Source of the DNA: Sulfuricella denitrificans skB26
GTDB taxonomy: Bacteria; Pseudomonadota; Gammaproteobacteria; Burkholderiales; Sulfuricellaceae
Direction of reading: 5' to 3'
Assembly (NCBI RefSeq): GCF_000297055.2
Contig: NC_022357.1
Location: 124,001 to 188,000, forward strand
DNA: 64,000 nt
Below the pieces are notes generated by a model. The model saw nothing but the letters and a program-made list of their open reading frames with translations, was not told the DNA's origin and searched no databases. The position numbers and the translations under genes are program-made. The stretch's first letter is position 1; each line of letters begins with the position of its first letter. Positions 42,850 to 51,919 of this stretch are shown piece by piece.

Positions 42850-43659
42850 TTATTTCAGTAGTCTGCGCCGGGTCAGTACCAGTGCGATATAAAATCCGAC
42901 GCCGCCATAAGCGAGCAGCGCCAGAGCATGAGCGAGCACTTGCTGCGGTTCTCCACCCTGCACCAGAGGGCGAGCCAGTGCGATAGCGTGGGTCAGCGGG
43001 AGCCAGGCGGATATTGCTTGCAGCCACGTCGGCAACTGGTCGACCGGGTAGAACACGCCACATAGCAGCACCATCGGCGTGATCACCAAGGTGAAGTAAT
43101 ACATGAAAAAATCGTAGTTGGGCGACAGCGCGTTCATCACCAGCCCCATACCGGCAAAACAGAAGCCAATCAGGATGATCAGCGGGATCAGCCACAGGGT
43201 CTGAGCGAAACCCGCCAGACCCAGCACCCAGACGATGACCAGGATCGCCAGACCGGAGAGCAGGCTCTTGCTGGTGGCCCAGAGCAGTTCGGCGAGCAGC
43301 ACGTCGTCCAGGGTCAGCGGTGCGTTGAGGATGGCCTCCCAGGTTTTCTGCACATGCATGCGTGAAAACCCCGAGTAGAGTACCTCGAAAGTGGCGCTGT
43401 TCATGGTGCTGTAGCACACCGTTCCGGCGGCGAGGAAGGTCAGGTAAGGCACCCCGCCAACTTCGGGCAGCAGGCCGCCCAACCCGTAGCCCAGGCCCAG
43501 CATGTAAAACGCCGGGTCGGCCAGATTGCCGAGGATGGAGGGGATGGCGAGCTTGCGCCATACCAGGAAGTTGCGCTGCCATACCGGGATGAAGCGCAGG
43601 CTCAGGGCGGGCAGGCGGAAATAACTACGCATGAACATAATGGAGAGGATGTCGGCCAT
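42850..43659 (-). CDS. ABC-2 type permease (NodJ-like)
   Basis: About 269 residues from the ATG at 43659, with a later Met at 43632 possible. Six hydrophobic helices; PAFYMLGLGYGLGGLLPEVGG and GTVCYSTMNSATFEVLYSGF are typical of NodJ-type ABC-2 permeases. With the NodI-like ATPase encoded just upstream it would form an exporter of lipid-linked or small polar compounds. Only 3 bases separate it from the RNA methyltransferase gene. Confidence 0.87.
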   Translation of the reverse strand: MADILSIMFMRSYFRLPALSLRFIPVWQRNFLVWRKLAIPSILGNLADPAFYMLGLGYGLGGLLPEVGGVPYLTFLAAGTVCYSTMNSATFEVLYSGFSRMHVQKTWEAILNAPLTLDDVLLAELLWATSKSLLSGLAILVIVWVLGLAGFAQTLWLIPLIILIGFCFAGMGLVMNALSPNYDFFMYYFTLVITPMVLLCGVFYPVDQLPTWLQAISAWLPLTHAIALARPLVQGGEPQQVLAHALALLAYGGVGFYIALVLTRRRLLK

Positions 43660-43686
43660 TACTTGCCGCAAAGGGTTTAAGAATTA

Positions 43687-44598
43687 TCAATCGCGTAAAT
43701 CCCTGCCGGTCAACTTGAGAAACACATCTTCCAGGCTGGCCGGGCGGTTCAGATAGCGCACATCGGTCCTGCCGCACAATTGCTGAACCAGTGCCTCGCT
43801 GTTGCGGGTGTAGCAGAACACGGTTTCGCCTACTTTTTCGGTCCGTTCGCAATAAGTGCCGCTGTGTGCCGCCATCCAGTCGGCCACCCCTTCACCATAG
43901 ACTTCCACCACCTGCGGTTCAATGTGGCTTCCGATCAATTCGTGCGGGCTGCCTGTGGCGATGATTTTGCCATGATCCATGATCGCGATCCGGTCGCACA
44001 GGCGCTCCGCTTCTTCCATGAAATGGGTGGTGAGCAGTATGGTTTTGCCCTGGTTGAGCAGCCGCCGCAAGCCCTGCCACATCATGTGCCGCGCCTGGGG
44101 ATCGAGACCGGTGGTCGGTTCGTCCAGAAAGATCAGGTCGGGGTCGTTGACCAGCGCCCGCGCCAGGGTCAGCCGCCGCTTCATGCCGCCAGAGAGGGCG
44201 TCGATGCGCGCGTCGGCACGGTGTTCGAGGCCGGCGAATTCGAGCAGGGCCGGAATGCGCAGGGCGGTCTCGGTATCCTTCAGGCCGAAATAGCGGCCAT
44301 AGGCGAGCAGGTTTTCGCGCACCGTGAAGTCGGGGTCGAGGTTATCCATCTGCGGCACCACCCCCACCCGCATTCTCGCCTCGCGCGCCCGGTCTGGAAC
44401 CGGCAGGCCGAGCATGAAAATCGTGCCGCCATCCGGCGCAGTCAGCCCCAGCGCCAGGCGCAGGGTAGTGGTTTTGCCTGCCCCGTTCGGCCCGAGCAGG
44501 CCGAAACATTCGCCCTTCTTCACAGCGAGGTCGATCCCGGCCACTACTTCGAGAGGGCCATAGGACTTGCGCAGGTTCTGGATGTTCAGTAGCGGCAT
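43687..44598 (-). CDS. ABC transporter ATP-binding protein (NodI-like)
   Basis: 303 residues. Walker [20 protein letters not shown], signature [16 protein letters not shown], Walker [14 protein letters not shown] and the H-loop [11 protein letters not shown] are all intact. The NodI/DrrA type C-terminal tail follows. It powers the adjacent ABC-2 permease. Confidence 0.92.
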   Translation of the reverse strand: MPLLNIQNLRKSYGPLEVVAGIDLAVKKGECFGLLGPNGAGKTTTLRLALGLTAPDGGTIFMLGLPVPDRAREARMRVGVVPQMDNLDPDFTVRENLLAYGRYFGLKDTETALRIPALLEFAGLEHRADARIDALSGGMKRRLTLARALVNDPDLIFLDEPTTGLDPQARHMMWQGLRRLLNQGKTILLTTHFMEEAERLCDRIAIMDHGKIIATGSPHELIGSHIEPQVVEVYGEGVADWMAAHSGTYCERTEKVGETVFCYTRNSEALVQQLCGRTDVRYLNRPASLEDVFLKLTGRDLRD

Positions 44599-44689
44599 GA
44601 GCAGGGAGCAGTGCCATCCGAAGGAAGGTGCGACCGTCCGCGATTGCCGCTGGACGCCGACACGAGGAAGTAAAAATTTATGATAGCCA

Positions 44690-45298
44690 TTAAAGGAGGC
44701 GGAGACATGCGTTGTTCACGATCCTGGCGAGCAGAGTGAGCTGGCCATGGAAAAAATGCCCCGCGCCCGGCACCACGGTCAGTGGCAGATTCTGCGGGCG
44801 CGCCCAGTCGAGCACGTCGGTCAACGGCACGACTTCGTCCTGTTCACCGTGGATCACCAGCGTATCGGTCGGCACAGCGCCGACTTCGAAGCGCTTCACC
44901 GCCGGGGCGACCAATATCAATCGATGCACTTCAATTCGTTCCAGCATCCGGGTCTGGACGTAGCCGCCGAAGGAAAAGCCGGCCAGCGTGATGGGCAGAT
45001 TGCCCTGTTCACGCCGCGCATGATCGGCCAGCGCCAGCATGTCATCGGTTTCGCCTATGCCGTGATCGAACTCCCCCGCACTTTGCCCGACACCCCGGAA
45101 GTTGAGGCGAAATACAGCCAGTCCGAGGCGGCTGAAAGTCCTGGCCAGTGTCGTCACCACCTTGTTGTCCATGGTGCCGCCATGCAGCGGATGGGGATGG
45201 GCAACCAGGGCGATGCCGCGGCATTCACCGCTGGGCAGGGTGATAGCCGCTTCGAGTTGGCCAGAGGGTCCGTCGATAAAAAAGTGCTGCGAGGTCAC
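44690..45298 (-). CDS. Alpha/beta hydrolase
   Basis: About 202 residues from a GTG at 45298. The frame is open to a TTG at 45334, but a TATAAT sits just ahead of that TTG and would be the -10 box, so the later start is preferred. Nucleophile Ser in [10 protein letters not shown], Asp in [11 protein letters not shown] and His in PGAGHFFHG complete the catalytic triad. [20 protein letters not shown] is typical of the YcaC/dienelactone-like group. Substrate unknown. A degenerate copy of its start region lies at 47711-47807. Confidence 0.8.
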   Translation of the reverse strand: MTSQHFFIDGPSGQLEAAITLPSGECRGIALVAHPHPLHGGTMDNKVVTTLARTFSRLGLAVFRLNFRGVGQSAGEFDHGIGETDDMLALADHARREQGNLPITLAGFSFGGYVQTRMLERIEVHRLILVAPAVKRFEVGAVPTDTLVIHGEQDEVVPLTDVLDWARPQNLPLTVVPGAGHFFHGQLTLLARIVNNACLRLL

Positions 45299-45465
45299 GA
45301 ATGGAAGATGCTTGAGTTGCCGGAATGCGGCCAATTATACGGGGTGGTGGGTTGCTTAGCGAGAGGGACAACCGTTGAGAATCGCGACATTCCGCGCCCG
45401 ATCTGGAATGAACTTTCCTTGCCCCTTGCCGGGTTAATATTGACAGCCCTATAATTCGAACACGA

Positions 45466-45966
45466 TCAGAACAACGGTATCAGTTTGTAGCCCTTGCTTT
45501 GCCAGCCTATCAGGGAAATGAAGCCGTCGCCTACCAGCGTGAGGCCTGGCAATATGGTTTCGTTGGGTACTTTAAACGCCTTGGTGGCGATGGCGCAGAT
45601 TTCCTGCCGGACGCCTAGCCGCTCCAGCTCTTTTACCCGTTCTGCAATCGCCTTGAGGGTATCCCCATGTTCCAGTTCCAGTTCGCCATCCGGTGCGGTG
45701 CTGAGGAAACGGACTGTCGGGCCAATGTAAACAATCACGAAGTCGGGTTTGACATTTTGCCGGGCCAGTCCAGCATGCGTTCTCTTTATGATTTCGAGAT
45801 AGAAAGCGGTTTTCCTGGGATCGTTGAAGTCGATCAGGAAAACGCCTTTCCCCTCTTTGACCCCCCGCAACGCGGCGGCATCGTTGATGGGGGCGTTGAC
45901 TGCCTGCGCTGCGAACAGTGGAGTGAGCAGCAATAAACAAAGAATCACTATGCGTCGGATGGTCAT
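45466..45966 (-). CDS. Exported DsrE-like protein
   Basis: 166 residues with a Sec signal (RRIVILCLLLLTPLFAAQA). The mature part, KGVFLIDFNDPRKTAFYLEII, then DFVIVYIGPTVRFLS and EICAIATKAFKV, follows the DsrE/F fold with a Cys at the position of the usual sulfur-carrying residue. It lies downstream of the DsrE-TusA group in the same direction. Confidence 0.72.
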   Translation of the reverse strand: MTIRRIVILCLLLLTPLFAAQAVNAPINDAAALRGVKEGKGVFLIDFNDPRKTAFYLEIIKRTHAGLARQNVKPDFVIVYIGPTVRFLSTAPDGELELEHGDTLKAIAERVKELERLGVRQEICAIATKAFKVPNETILPGLTLVGDGFISLIGWQSKGYKLIPLF

Positions 45967-45996
45967 TTCAGTCTCCTGTGTGGTTTGTTGGGGAAC

Positions 45997-46233
45997 CTAA
46001 CTTCGGAAGACGGTTAAGGAAGTCAGATCCACCAGACTGCAACTTGTTTTGCGCGATGCCTGACACCCTCCGTCGCCGGGAAGATGCTCAAACGAACATG
46101 ATTGCTTCTGAAGCATGGCCCAATCTTCATCGGCATACCTTTGCCGGGGAAGATTGGGGGGGAAGTACACGCAACCGAAGCAAAGGTCGTGCGGATCAGC
46201 GGTCTTTTCGGACACAGTAGTGTATCGCTCCAT
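45997..46233 (-). CDS. Small cysteine-rich protein
   Basis: 78 residues from the ATG at 46233 (GTG at 46215 possible). Six Cys: CFGC, then C in KQSCSFEH, GGC and TSC spaced as in a metal or Fe-S binding protein. VYFPPNLPRQRYADEDW follows the first pair. It overlaps the end of the TusA gene by 38 bases in another frame and continues the same operon. No named family is recognised; the Cys pattern and coupling argue for a real gene. Confidence 0.55.
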   Translation of the reverse strand: MERYTTVSEKTADPHDLCFGCVYFPPNLPRQRYADEDWAMLQKQSCSFEHLPGDGGCQASRKTSCSLVDLTSLTVFRS

Positions 46234-46435
46234 TCTCTTCCGTCATGGACAGCAGCGTCTGGCCGGTGCGATCACACCAGGAAGGGATATCTTTCTTGGT
46301 TCCGGTATCGGTGGCGATGATCTCGAGAACATCGCCGATCGTCAGACTTTTCATGGCCTTGTTGGTTTCCACGATAGGCATCGGGCAGCATTTGCCGGAG
46401 GTGTCGAGGGTCGAGGTCACGGTAGCTTCGCTCAT
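46196..46435 (-). CDS. TusA-family sulfurtransferase
   Basis: 79 residues. The family motif C-P-x-P is present as CCPMPIVETNKAM, with the first beta strand TSTLDTSGK before it and GDVLEIIATD, then IPSWCDRTGQTL after. TusA carries sulfur as a Cys persulfide in sulfur oxidation and thiolation. It follows the DsrE-like gene by 10 bases; the small Cys-rich gene overlaps its end. Confidence 0.9.
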   Translation of the reverse strand: MSEATVTSTLDTSGKCCPMPIVETNKAMKSLTIGDVLEIIATDTGTKKDIPSWCDRTGQTLLSMTEENGAIHYCVRKDR

Positions 46436-46445
46436 TTCAGCCTCC

Positions 46446-46862
46446 TTAGAAGTATTGGCAGTGATCCGCCTTGGCCGCTTTGTCGTTCAGGAACCAGGAA
46501 GCGCCGACGATACCCTCCGCTTCGGGAATCAAATTGCTCTCGTTCACGCCGAAGATGGCGCCGGCCAGGCTGCACGCATAAAGATTCACGCAACCTGACG
46601 CCTTCAAAGCTTTGAGAATCTCGTAAATGTCGTTCGGCAACCCCGCCTTGGCCACGTTTTCACGCACCATGGATTCATCGGCGGCATGCTGCCCGTCCAT
46701 GCACAAACTCGCAGCACCCTCGACGGTGAGCGCCTTGACGGCCCAATTGACAAACAAGATATCGACCTGGGTCCCTTCCGCCGACGCCAGGTAGGCAAAG
46801 ACGAGCGGCGTAAGGATTTTGTCGTAAGAGTCGTCCCGCATCACAATGACCATGGATTTCAT
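46446..46862 (-). CDS. DsrE-family sulfur relay protein
   Basis: 138 residues from the ATG at 46862, preceded by AAGGAGA. MKSMVIVMRDDSYDKILTPL and VDILFVNWAVKAL open the DsrE fold; NLYACSLAGAIFGV carries the likely persulfide Cys. It heads the group with TusA downstream, the usual pairing DsrE-TusA in sulfur oxidisers. A TetR operator (46877-46892) lies just before its ribosome site. Confidence 0.85.
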   Translation of the reverse strand: MKSMVIVMRDDSYDKILTPLVFAYLASAEGTQVDILFVNWAVKALTVEGAASLCMDGQHAADESMVRENVAKAGLPNDIYEILKALKASGCVNLYACSLAGAIFGVNESNLIPEAEGIVGASWFLNDKAAKADHCQYF

Positions 46863-46876
46863 TTTGAATCTCCTTA

Positions 46877-46892
46877 GAATGAACATTCGTTC
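46877..46892 (-). promoter_or_regulatory. TetR-type operator before the DsrE-TusA operon
   Basis: GAATGAACATTCGTTC is a near-perfect dyad almost identical to the perfect dyad GAATGAACGTTCATTC at 47528-47543 before the divergently placed neighbour's own start. It ends 15 bases before the DsrE start. Confidence 0.75.
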
Positions 46893-46920
46893 GAAATGAA
46901 CGCAAAAAAACGGCCTGGAA

Positions 46921-47511
46921 TCAAGCCGTGACACCACGCCAGGCACATTCCCATACAGCGTCCAGCCTTTCGGGAAGGGGCTCGGCAAGAACTCCGTCGA
47001 GGCGAGCAGTAATCAGTCGAATTGCGCCGCCGAATAGACAAGAGGTTGCTACCATGACATCCATCTGGCGAATCTCTCCGTGCGTCATGCCGTCCTGTAC
47101 AAACTCTCTCATGGTTTCGAACGGCTTGGACGAGCATACTGGTCGCTCCGATGGGAGGAAATCCCGATGCTTCGCATACAGCATGAAATCCATGGCCTCG
47201 CGGTTCGACTCCGTCAATTTGAACAGCATTACCATCACCGCGCGGCAGCGGTCATGCGCCGTTTTGTGATCCTGCCCGATTCGGGCCAACTCTTCCTGCA
47301 GCCCTTCCGTTAGGCCCAAGTAGAGTGCTCGGGCAACATCTTCTTTATCCTTGAAATGATGATAGATCGATCCTACGCTAACTTGCGCAGTGCGCGCCAT
47401 ATCGGGCACGGAGGTGCTAAAGTAGCCGTGCTGGGTAAAGAGTTGCAGTGCAGCAGCAATAATCCTCTCTCTGATTTGCCCGGGTGGAACAGCGGCAGGA
47501 GTACGAGCCAT
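46921..47511 (-). CDS. TetR-family repressor of the DsrE-TusA operon
   Basis: About 196 residues from the ATG at 47511; an upstream in-frame ATG at 47541 lies inside the operator and is less likely. N-terminal HTH: IREIRERIIAAALQLF-like start (GQIRERIIAAALQLFTQHGY) then ARTAQVSVGSIYHHFKDKEDV. The rest is a helical ligand domain with several Cys (CRAV, PVCSS, CLFGG). It is in the same direction as, and just upstream of, the DsrE-TusA group, and both start regions share one 16-bp dyad, so it probably represses itself and them. Confidence 0.87.
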   Translation of the reverse strand: MARTPAAVPPGQIRERIIAAALQLFTQHGYFSTSVPDMARTAQVSVGSIYHHFKDKEDVARALYLGLTEGLQEELARIGQDHKTAHDRCRAVMVMLFKLTESNREAMDFMLYAKHRDFLPSERPVCSSKPFETMREFVQDGMTHGEIRQMDVMVATSCLFGGAIRLITARLDGVLAEPLPERLDAVWECAWRGVTA

Positions 47512-47527
47512 GGTAGTACCCAAATTA

Positions 47528-47543
47528 GAATGAACGTTCATTC
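47528..47543 (-). promoter_or_regulatory. TetR-type operator before tetR itself
   Basis: Perfect palindrome GAATGAACGTTCATTC, 16 bases, 16 bases before the chosen start. Matches the site at 46877-46892 at 14 of 16 positions. Autoregulation is inferred. Confidence 0.78.
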
Positions 47544-47874
47544 AGTATAGTCAGGATATTGTTCGTGCGCAATATTTTCCTTAAGACGTCAGCAACCGGT
47601 CATTTTATCTGACATTATTTAATGCCACGGTGCGTTTTCTCTACCGTCGTATTTAGCAGGAATCGAAGCGCATTTTTGCGGATGGCCGATTCAAATCGGC
47701 TAGATGAGCTGTCGTTGAAAAAGTACGCTGAGGTCACCGATGGAGGATGCGCAAGTTGCCAGAATAGGGCCGATTACACTAGGTGGTGCGTTGCTTAGCG
47801 AGTGGGGTTGGATGTGATAGCATTCTTTGTTGCCGCAGTGAGTATGCGTTTTCTATCGGAAGGGGTGAGTCACT
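47544..47874. other. Intergenic region with a decayed copy of the hydrolase start
   Basis: No intact gene. 47711-47807 aligns closely with 45272-45367, which covers the promoter and first codons of the hydrolase gene (see the repeat entry). The last part leads to the ankyrin gene, with GGAAGGGG before its ATG. Confidence 0.6.
47711..47807 (-). repeat. Degenerate duplicate of 45272-45367
   Basis: Both stretches contain GTCG...AAAAAGT, GAGGTCAC, GAATGGA/GATGGA, GTTGCC, AATGCGG/AATAGGG and GTTGCTTAGCGAG in the same order and orientation, with most positions identical by eye. The partner covers the hydrolase promoter and 5' codons. It could be a relic of a duplicated gene or a member of a small intergenic repeat family. 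Confidence 0.7.
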
Positions 47875-48417
47875 ATGAAATCCATGAATAAATTGTGGAC
47901 AAGTTTGTTAATAGCCATGGTATCTGTTGCTGCATTGGCTTCCACCGCCCATGCACAGCAGGCGATCGGCCAGAATGATCAGCTGATTCACGATGCCGCG
48001 AGGATAGGCAGCGGTGCGGAGGTTGCCAAAATTCTCAAGGCCAATCCGGCCATGCGGGATGCGCGCACCGGACTTGGCAGCACGCCGTTACACCTAGCGG
48101 CGACCAATTCCGATGTGACGACGCTAAAAGTGTTGCTGGCAGCTGGAGCCGACGTTAACGCCAAGGACATGGATGGCAATACCCCGCTGCACATGGCCGC
48201 TTATACCAACCGGGTCGAGTCAGCGAAAATTCTGCTTGAGGCGGGCGCTGACGTTAACGTCGTGTCGAAAGGAGGGCGTACGCCGATGGCGATGGCCCGA
48301 AAAAGTCGGGCCGATGAAATTGCGGGGTTGATTTCCCTGTGGATATTGAAAGGTTGTAAATCCGGCGGGAAGTGCGAGCAGGCGAGTACCTATGATCTCA
48401 AGAGACTGGTGAACTGA
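47875..48417 (+). CDS. Exported ankyrin-repeat protein
   Basis: 180 residues with a Sec signal (LWTSLLIAMVSVAALASTAHA). Three ankyrin units follow: LGSTPLHLAATNSDVTTLKVLL, then GNTPLHMAAYTNRVESAKILLE and GGRTPMAMARKSRADEIAGLI, each starting with the G-x-T-P-L-H type turn. The tail has two Cys in KGCKSGGKCEQ. It ends 4 bases before the flavoprotein gene, and may act as its periplasmic partner or chaperone. Confidence 0.87.
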   Translation: MKSMNKLWTSLLIAMVSVAALASTAHAQQAIGQNDQLIHDAARIGSGAEVAKILKANPAMRDARTGLGSTPLHLAATNSDVTTLKVLLAAGADVNAKDMDGNTPLHMAAYTNRVESAKILLEAGADVNVVSKGGRTPMAMARKSRADEIAGLISLWILKGCKSGGKCEQASTYDLKRLVN

Positions 48418-48421
48418 ATAA

Positions 48422-49711
48422 ATGACCTTTAGCCGCCGCACTTTTCTTGCCGCTTCCGCCGCCCTGTGTGCGGCACCCTTCATCGGGCAGACGGCTGAAC
48501 TGCTGCCGCGTGGCAAGGGCCGGCGTGTGGTCATCGTCGGCGGCGGCTGGGGCGGGCTGAGTGCTGCTCGCCACCTGCGCGACCTCGCGCCCGACCTGGA
48601 AGTCGTCCTGCTGGAAAAGAACCCGGTGTTCTGGTCCTGCCCCCTGAGCAACAAGTGGCTGGTGAACCTCATCGACACCAAACACCTCGTTCATGATTAC
48701 GCCACCGCCGCCAGCGCTTACGGCTATACGTTCATTCAGACTGAAGTTTCCGCTATCGACCGCGACCAGCGCCGGGTCGTTACTACGCAGGGCACGCTGG
48801 ACTACGACTGGCTGATCCTCGCCGTGGGTATACGCTACGATTATGAAGCCTGGTATGGCAACGATCGCCGCGCCATCGATCACACCCTGCGGAATTTCCC
48901 TTGTGCTTACATCCCGGGCAAGGAGCCTGCGGTGCTCAAGGAGAAGTTGAACAACTTCAAGGGCGGCGATCTCGTCATGACCATCCCGCCCATGCCTTAC
49001 CGCTGCCCGCCGTCGCCCTACGAACGGGCGTGCATGATTGGCTGGTTGCTCAAGTCGCGCAAGATCAAGGGCAAGCTCATCATCCTCGACCCCAACCCCA
49101 GCTTTTTGGGCTTCAGCAAGATTTTCGCCGAACAATACCCGGATCAGATCGTCTATGTACCCAATGCCAGGGTGAAATCCGTCGATCCTTTCAACAAGAC
49201 CATTTCCACCGACTTTGACGATATCCGCTTCGACGACGCCATTCTGATGGCGCCGCAGCAGGCCGGCGATCTGGTGTGGAAAGCCGGCCTCATCGCCAAG
49301 GGCGGCGAAGGCAAGCCTACCGGCTGGGCCGACCAGGATCCGGTGCATCTGCATGCCAGGGAAGACGAGCGGGTGTTTTTGATCGGTGACCTGATTGACA
49401 AGGTCTCGCCGCTTTTCGGCCATTATCCGAAGAGCGGTCACATGGCCAATCATCTGGGCCGCATCGCCGCTCGTGAGATTGCCTCCCGCGCCAAGGGAGC
49501 TTTGCCGGAAAAGCTGCTGCCGGAAGGGGTCTGTTACGTGTATTCCAGCATCGATCCGATGGAAGTGATCCGCATCGATTCCCGCTACAAATTTCGCGGG
49601 GACGGGCTCATCGCGCAGACCGTCAAACAATTCCATGATCCGAACCCAAGGGGAGAGGATCTTCAGTGGGCGCAGTCGATGTTCGCGGAATTCCTGGCAT
49701 TCAAGGCCTGA
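48422..49711 (+). CDS. Flavocytochrome c sulfide dehydrogenase-like flavoprotein (FccB type)
   Basis: 429 residues. A twin-arginine signal opens the protein (FSRRTFLAASAALCAAPFIG). The FAD site is VVIVGGGWGGLSAARHL; ILAVGIRYDYEAW and LIGDLIDKVSPLFG continue the pyridine nucleotide-disulfide reductase fold. Cys in WSCPLSNKW and YRCPPSPY may form the redox disulfide. The C-terminus is the FCSD-type flavin domain. It would oxidise sulfide in the periplasm. No cytochrome subunit gene is adjacent; instead an ankyrin gene lies upstream. Confidence 0.85.
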   Translation: MTFSRRTFLAASAALCAAPFIGQTAELLPRGKGRRVVIVGGGWGGLSAARHLRDLAPDLEVVLLEKNPVFWSCPLSNKWLVNLIDTKHLVHDYATAASAYGYTFIQTEVSAIDRDQRRVVTTQGTLDYDWLILAVGIRYDYEAWYGNDRRAIDHTLRNFPCAYIPGKEPAVLKEKLNNFKGGDLVMTIPPMPYRCPPSPYERACMIGWLLKSRKIKGKLIILDPNPSFLGFSKIFAEQYPDQIVYVPNARVKSVDPFNKTISTDFDDIRFDDAILMAPQQAGDLVWKAGLIAKGGEGKPTGWADQDPVHLHAREDERVFLIGDLIDKVSPLFGHYPKSGHMANHLGRIAAREIASRAKGALPEKLLPEGVCYVYSSIDPMEVIRIDSRYKFRGDGLIAQTVKQFHDPNPRGEDLQWAQSMFAEFLAFKA

Positions 49712-49767
49712 AAAGCAGCCTTCAAATTTTTACAAGCACACCACGCCGCAGACGGGGATAATTGCGC

Positions 49768-51195
49768 ATGACCGAACTTATCCCGCCCTCCTCCCCGCCT
49801 GCAGCAAGCGCTGTCGGTCGCTCTTTCAACGAACTGCCGCTGCCGCCCGGCGTACAGGCGACATTGCAGCAGCTCGAATACCTGACGATGACGCCCATCC
49901 AGGCGGCCAGCCTGCCGATTGCGCTCGCCGGGCACGACCTGATTGCGCAAGCGAAGACCGGTAGCGGCAAGACCGCCGCCTTTGCGCTGGCCCTGCTCAC
50001 CCGACTGAATCCGCGTCGCTTTGCGGTGCAAGCCATGGTGCTGTGCCCGACGCGCGAACTGGCCGATCAGGTCACGCAGGAGATCCGCCGCCTGGCGCGA
50101 TTCGCAGACAACATCAAGATCGTTGCCCTGTGCGGCGGCACGCCCATGCGCCCGCAGATAAACAGCCTGGAGCACGGCGCGCACATCGTCGTCGGCACGC
50201 CGGGCCGCATCATCGATCATCTGACGCGTGGCAGCCTGGATCTGGATGCGCTCAACACCCTGGTGCTTGACGAAGCCGATCGCATGCTGGACATGGGCTT
50301 TTACGACGATATCGCCTACGTAGCGACGCGATGCCCGGCAGAGCGCCAGACCCTGCTGTTCTCGGCGACCTATCCCGATGGTATCGCACGGCTGGCGCGC
50401 CAGTTCCTGCGCAAACCGCAGGAAGTGAAATTGCTGGAGCAGCACGAAGACAGCAAGATCCGCCAGCGCTTCTACGAGGTGAAAAACGAGGAGCGTTTGC
50501 AGGTTGTCGGCGCCCTGCTCAAACACTATCGTCCGGTCAGTACGCTGGCCTTCTGCAACACCAAGCAGCAATGCCGCGACTTGCTGGAAGTGCTGCATGC
50601 ACAGGGCATCCATGCGCTGACATTGAATGGCGATCTGGAACAACGCGAGCGCGATCAGGTGCTGATCCAGTTCGCCAATCGCAGCTGCTCGGTGCTGGTG
50701 GCCACCGATCTGGCGGCGCGCGGCCTGGATATCGCGCAACTCGAAGCGGTGATCAACGTCGACGTCACGCCTGACCCGGAAATACATATCCATCGCATCG
50801 GCCGGACCGGCCGCGCCGATCAGGACGGTTGGGCGCTGAGCCTGTGCAGCCCCGCCGACCAGCGCCGCGTTGCCGCCATCGCACAGATGATGGGCAGCGA
50901 ACCGGAGTGGCATGAGATTGGCGAACTGCAAAGCGGTAATGATTCGCCGCTGGTGCCGCCGATGGTGACGCTCCAGATACTCGGCGGGCGCAAGGAGAAG
51001 ATCCGCCCTGGCGACGTGCTGGGCGCACTCACCGGCGAAGCGGGATTCACGCGCGAGCAAGTCGGCAAGATCACGGTGACCGATCTATCCACCTATGTGG
51101 CCGTCGCGCGCAACATCGCCCGCGATGCCGTTCGCAAATTGTCGGCAGGCAAGGTGAAGGGCAAGACGGTGAAAGTGCGTGCGCTGGAGGATTGA
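49768..51195 (+). CDS. dbpA: DEAD-box RNA helicase, DbpA type
   Basis: About 475 residues from the ATG at 49768. Q motif and motif I (AQAKTGSGKTAAFAL), Ia (PTRELADQV), II (VLDEADRMLD), III (LFSATYP), V (ATDLAARGLDI) and VI (HRIGRTGRA) are complete. The C-terminal DbpA RNA-binding domain (VTLQILGGRKEKIRPGDVLGALTGEAG) places it with DbpA, which acts in 50S ribosome assembly by binding 23S hairpin 92. Confidence 0.92.
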   Translation: MTELIPPSSPPAASAVGRSFNELPLPPGVQATLQQLEYLTMTPIQAASLPIALAGHDLIAQAKTGSGKTAAFALALLTRLNPRRFAVQAMVLCPTRELADQVTQEIRRLARFADNIKIVALCGGTPMRPQINSLEHGAHIVVGTPGRIIDHLTRGSLDLDALNTLVLDEADRMLDMGFYDDIAYVATRCPAERQTLLFSATYPDGIARLARQFLRKPQEVKLLEQHEDSKIRQRFYEVKNEERLQVVGALLKHYRPVSTLAFCNTKQQCRDLLEVLHAQGIHALTLNGDLEQRERDQVLIQFANRSCSVLVATDLAARGLDIAQLEAVINVDVTPDPEIHIHRIGRTGRADQDGWALSLCSPADQRRVAAIAQMMGSEPEWHEIGELQSGNDSPLVPPMVTLQILGGRKEKIRPGDVLGALTGEAGFTREQVGKITVTDLSTYVAVARNIARDAVRKLSAGKVKGKTVKVRALED

Positions 51196-51347
51196 TTCGC
51201 CGGTCTGCAGCGCGCGCAGAGGCCGGAGAACAGCCTTGAATCTGCGTGTCTGGATGCCCCAGACTACATCTGCGCCGCGCCGGAACGACTTGTCTTGCTA
51301 GCTGTTCGCGGAAGAGGGGTCGTGGCGATCTTGCCAGATTTGAGTCA

Positions 51348-51848
51348 TCAGTGGCGTGCGTAGACACTGGTTTTGCCGTCCGGCGCCACCAGCAGTGTGA
51401 AAAACAGTTCCCGCAGGGGTTCGCGTTCGGAGTCTCCGGCCAGTACCGTGCAGCCGGCCTCGCACGATGGGTCTGTCTCCTCGAACCCCGGCGCGCCGAG
51501 CGGCAAGCCCGGCACAGCCAGCCCGCGGGCCTTCGGTTTTTCGTTGAGCAGCAGTTTGATATCGTCGGCCGGGACATGCCCCTCGATAAAGTAGTTGCCA
51601 ACCCTCGCAGTAAGCGTCGACTCCACGGCGGCGGGAACCCTGAAGCGACGCTTGACTGCCGCCATGTCAGCCGTTCCCTTGAAGGTTGCGAAAAATCCGT
51701 TCTGGCCGAGATGGTAAATATATTCCATGCAGGACAGACACCCCACCGGCCCATATACTTCGATGGCTGGCATCCCTCCGGCTTCAACAGCTTGAGCTCC
51801 GTTTAGCGACAGCGCCAGCGTAGTGGCGAGAATGACACGTTTCAGCAT
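51348..51848 (-). CDS. DUF411-like exported protein
   Basis: 166 residues with a Sec signal (LATTLALSLNGAQA). The mature part has IEVYGPVGCLSCMEYI, then YFIEGHVPADDIKLLL and ARGLAVPGLPLGAPGFE, the DUF411 pattern. The Cys in the usual S-C-H-T-A region is missing, so the metal site is altered; a later pair CEAGC is present. DUF411 proteins are linked to copper or metal handling. Confidence 0.75.
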   Translation of the reverse strand: MLKRVILATTLALSLNGAQAVEAGGMPAIEVYGPVGCLSCMEYIYHLGQNGFFATFKGTADMAAVKRRFRVPAAVESTLTARVGNYFIEGHVPADDIKLLLNEKPKARGLAVPGLPLGAPGFEETDPSCEAGCTVLAGDSEREPLRELFFTLLVAPDGKTSVYARH

Positions 51849-51919
51849 TGCTGCACTCCTGATGGATTACGCATTGGACTCTATTGAGTCTATCGCAAAG
51901 ATGTTGTGCATCCAGGCGC

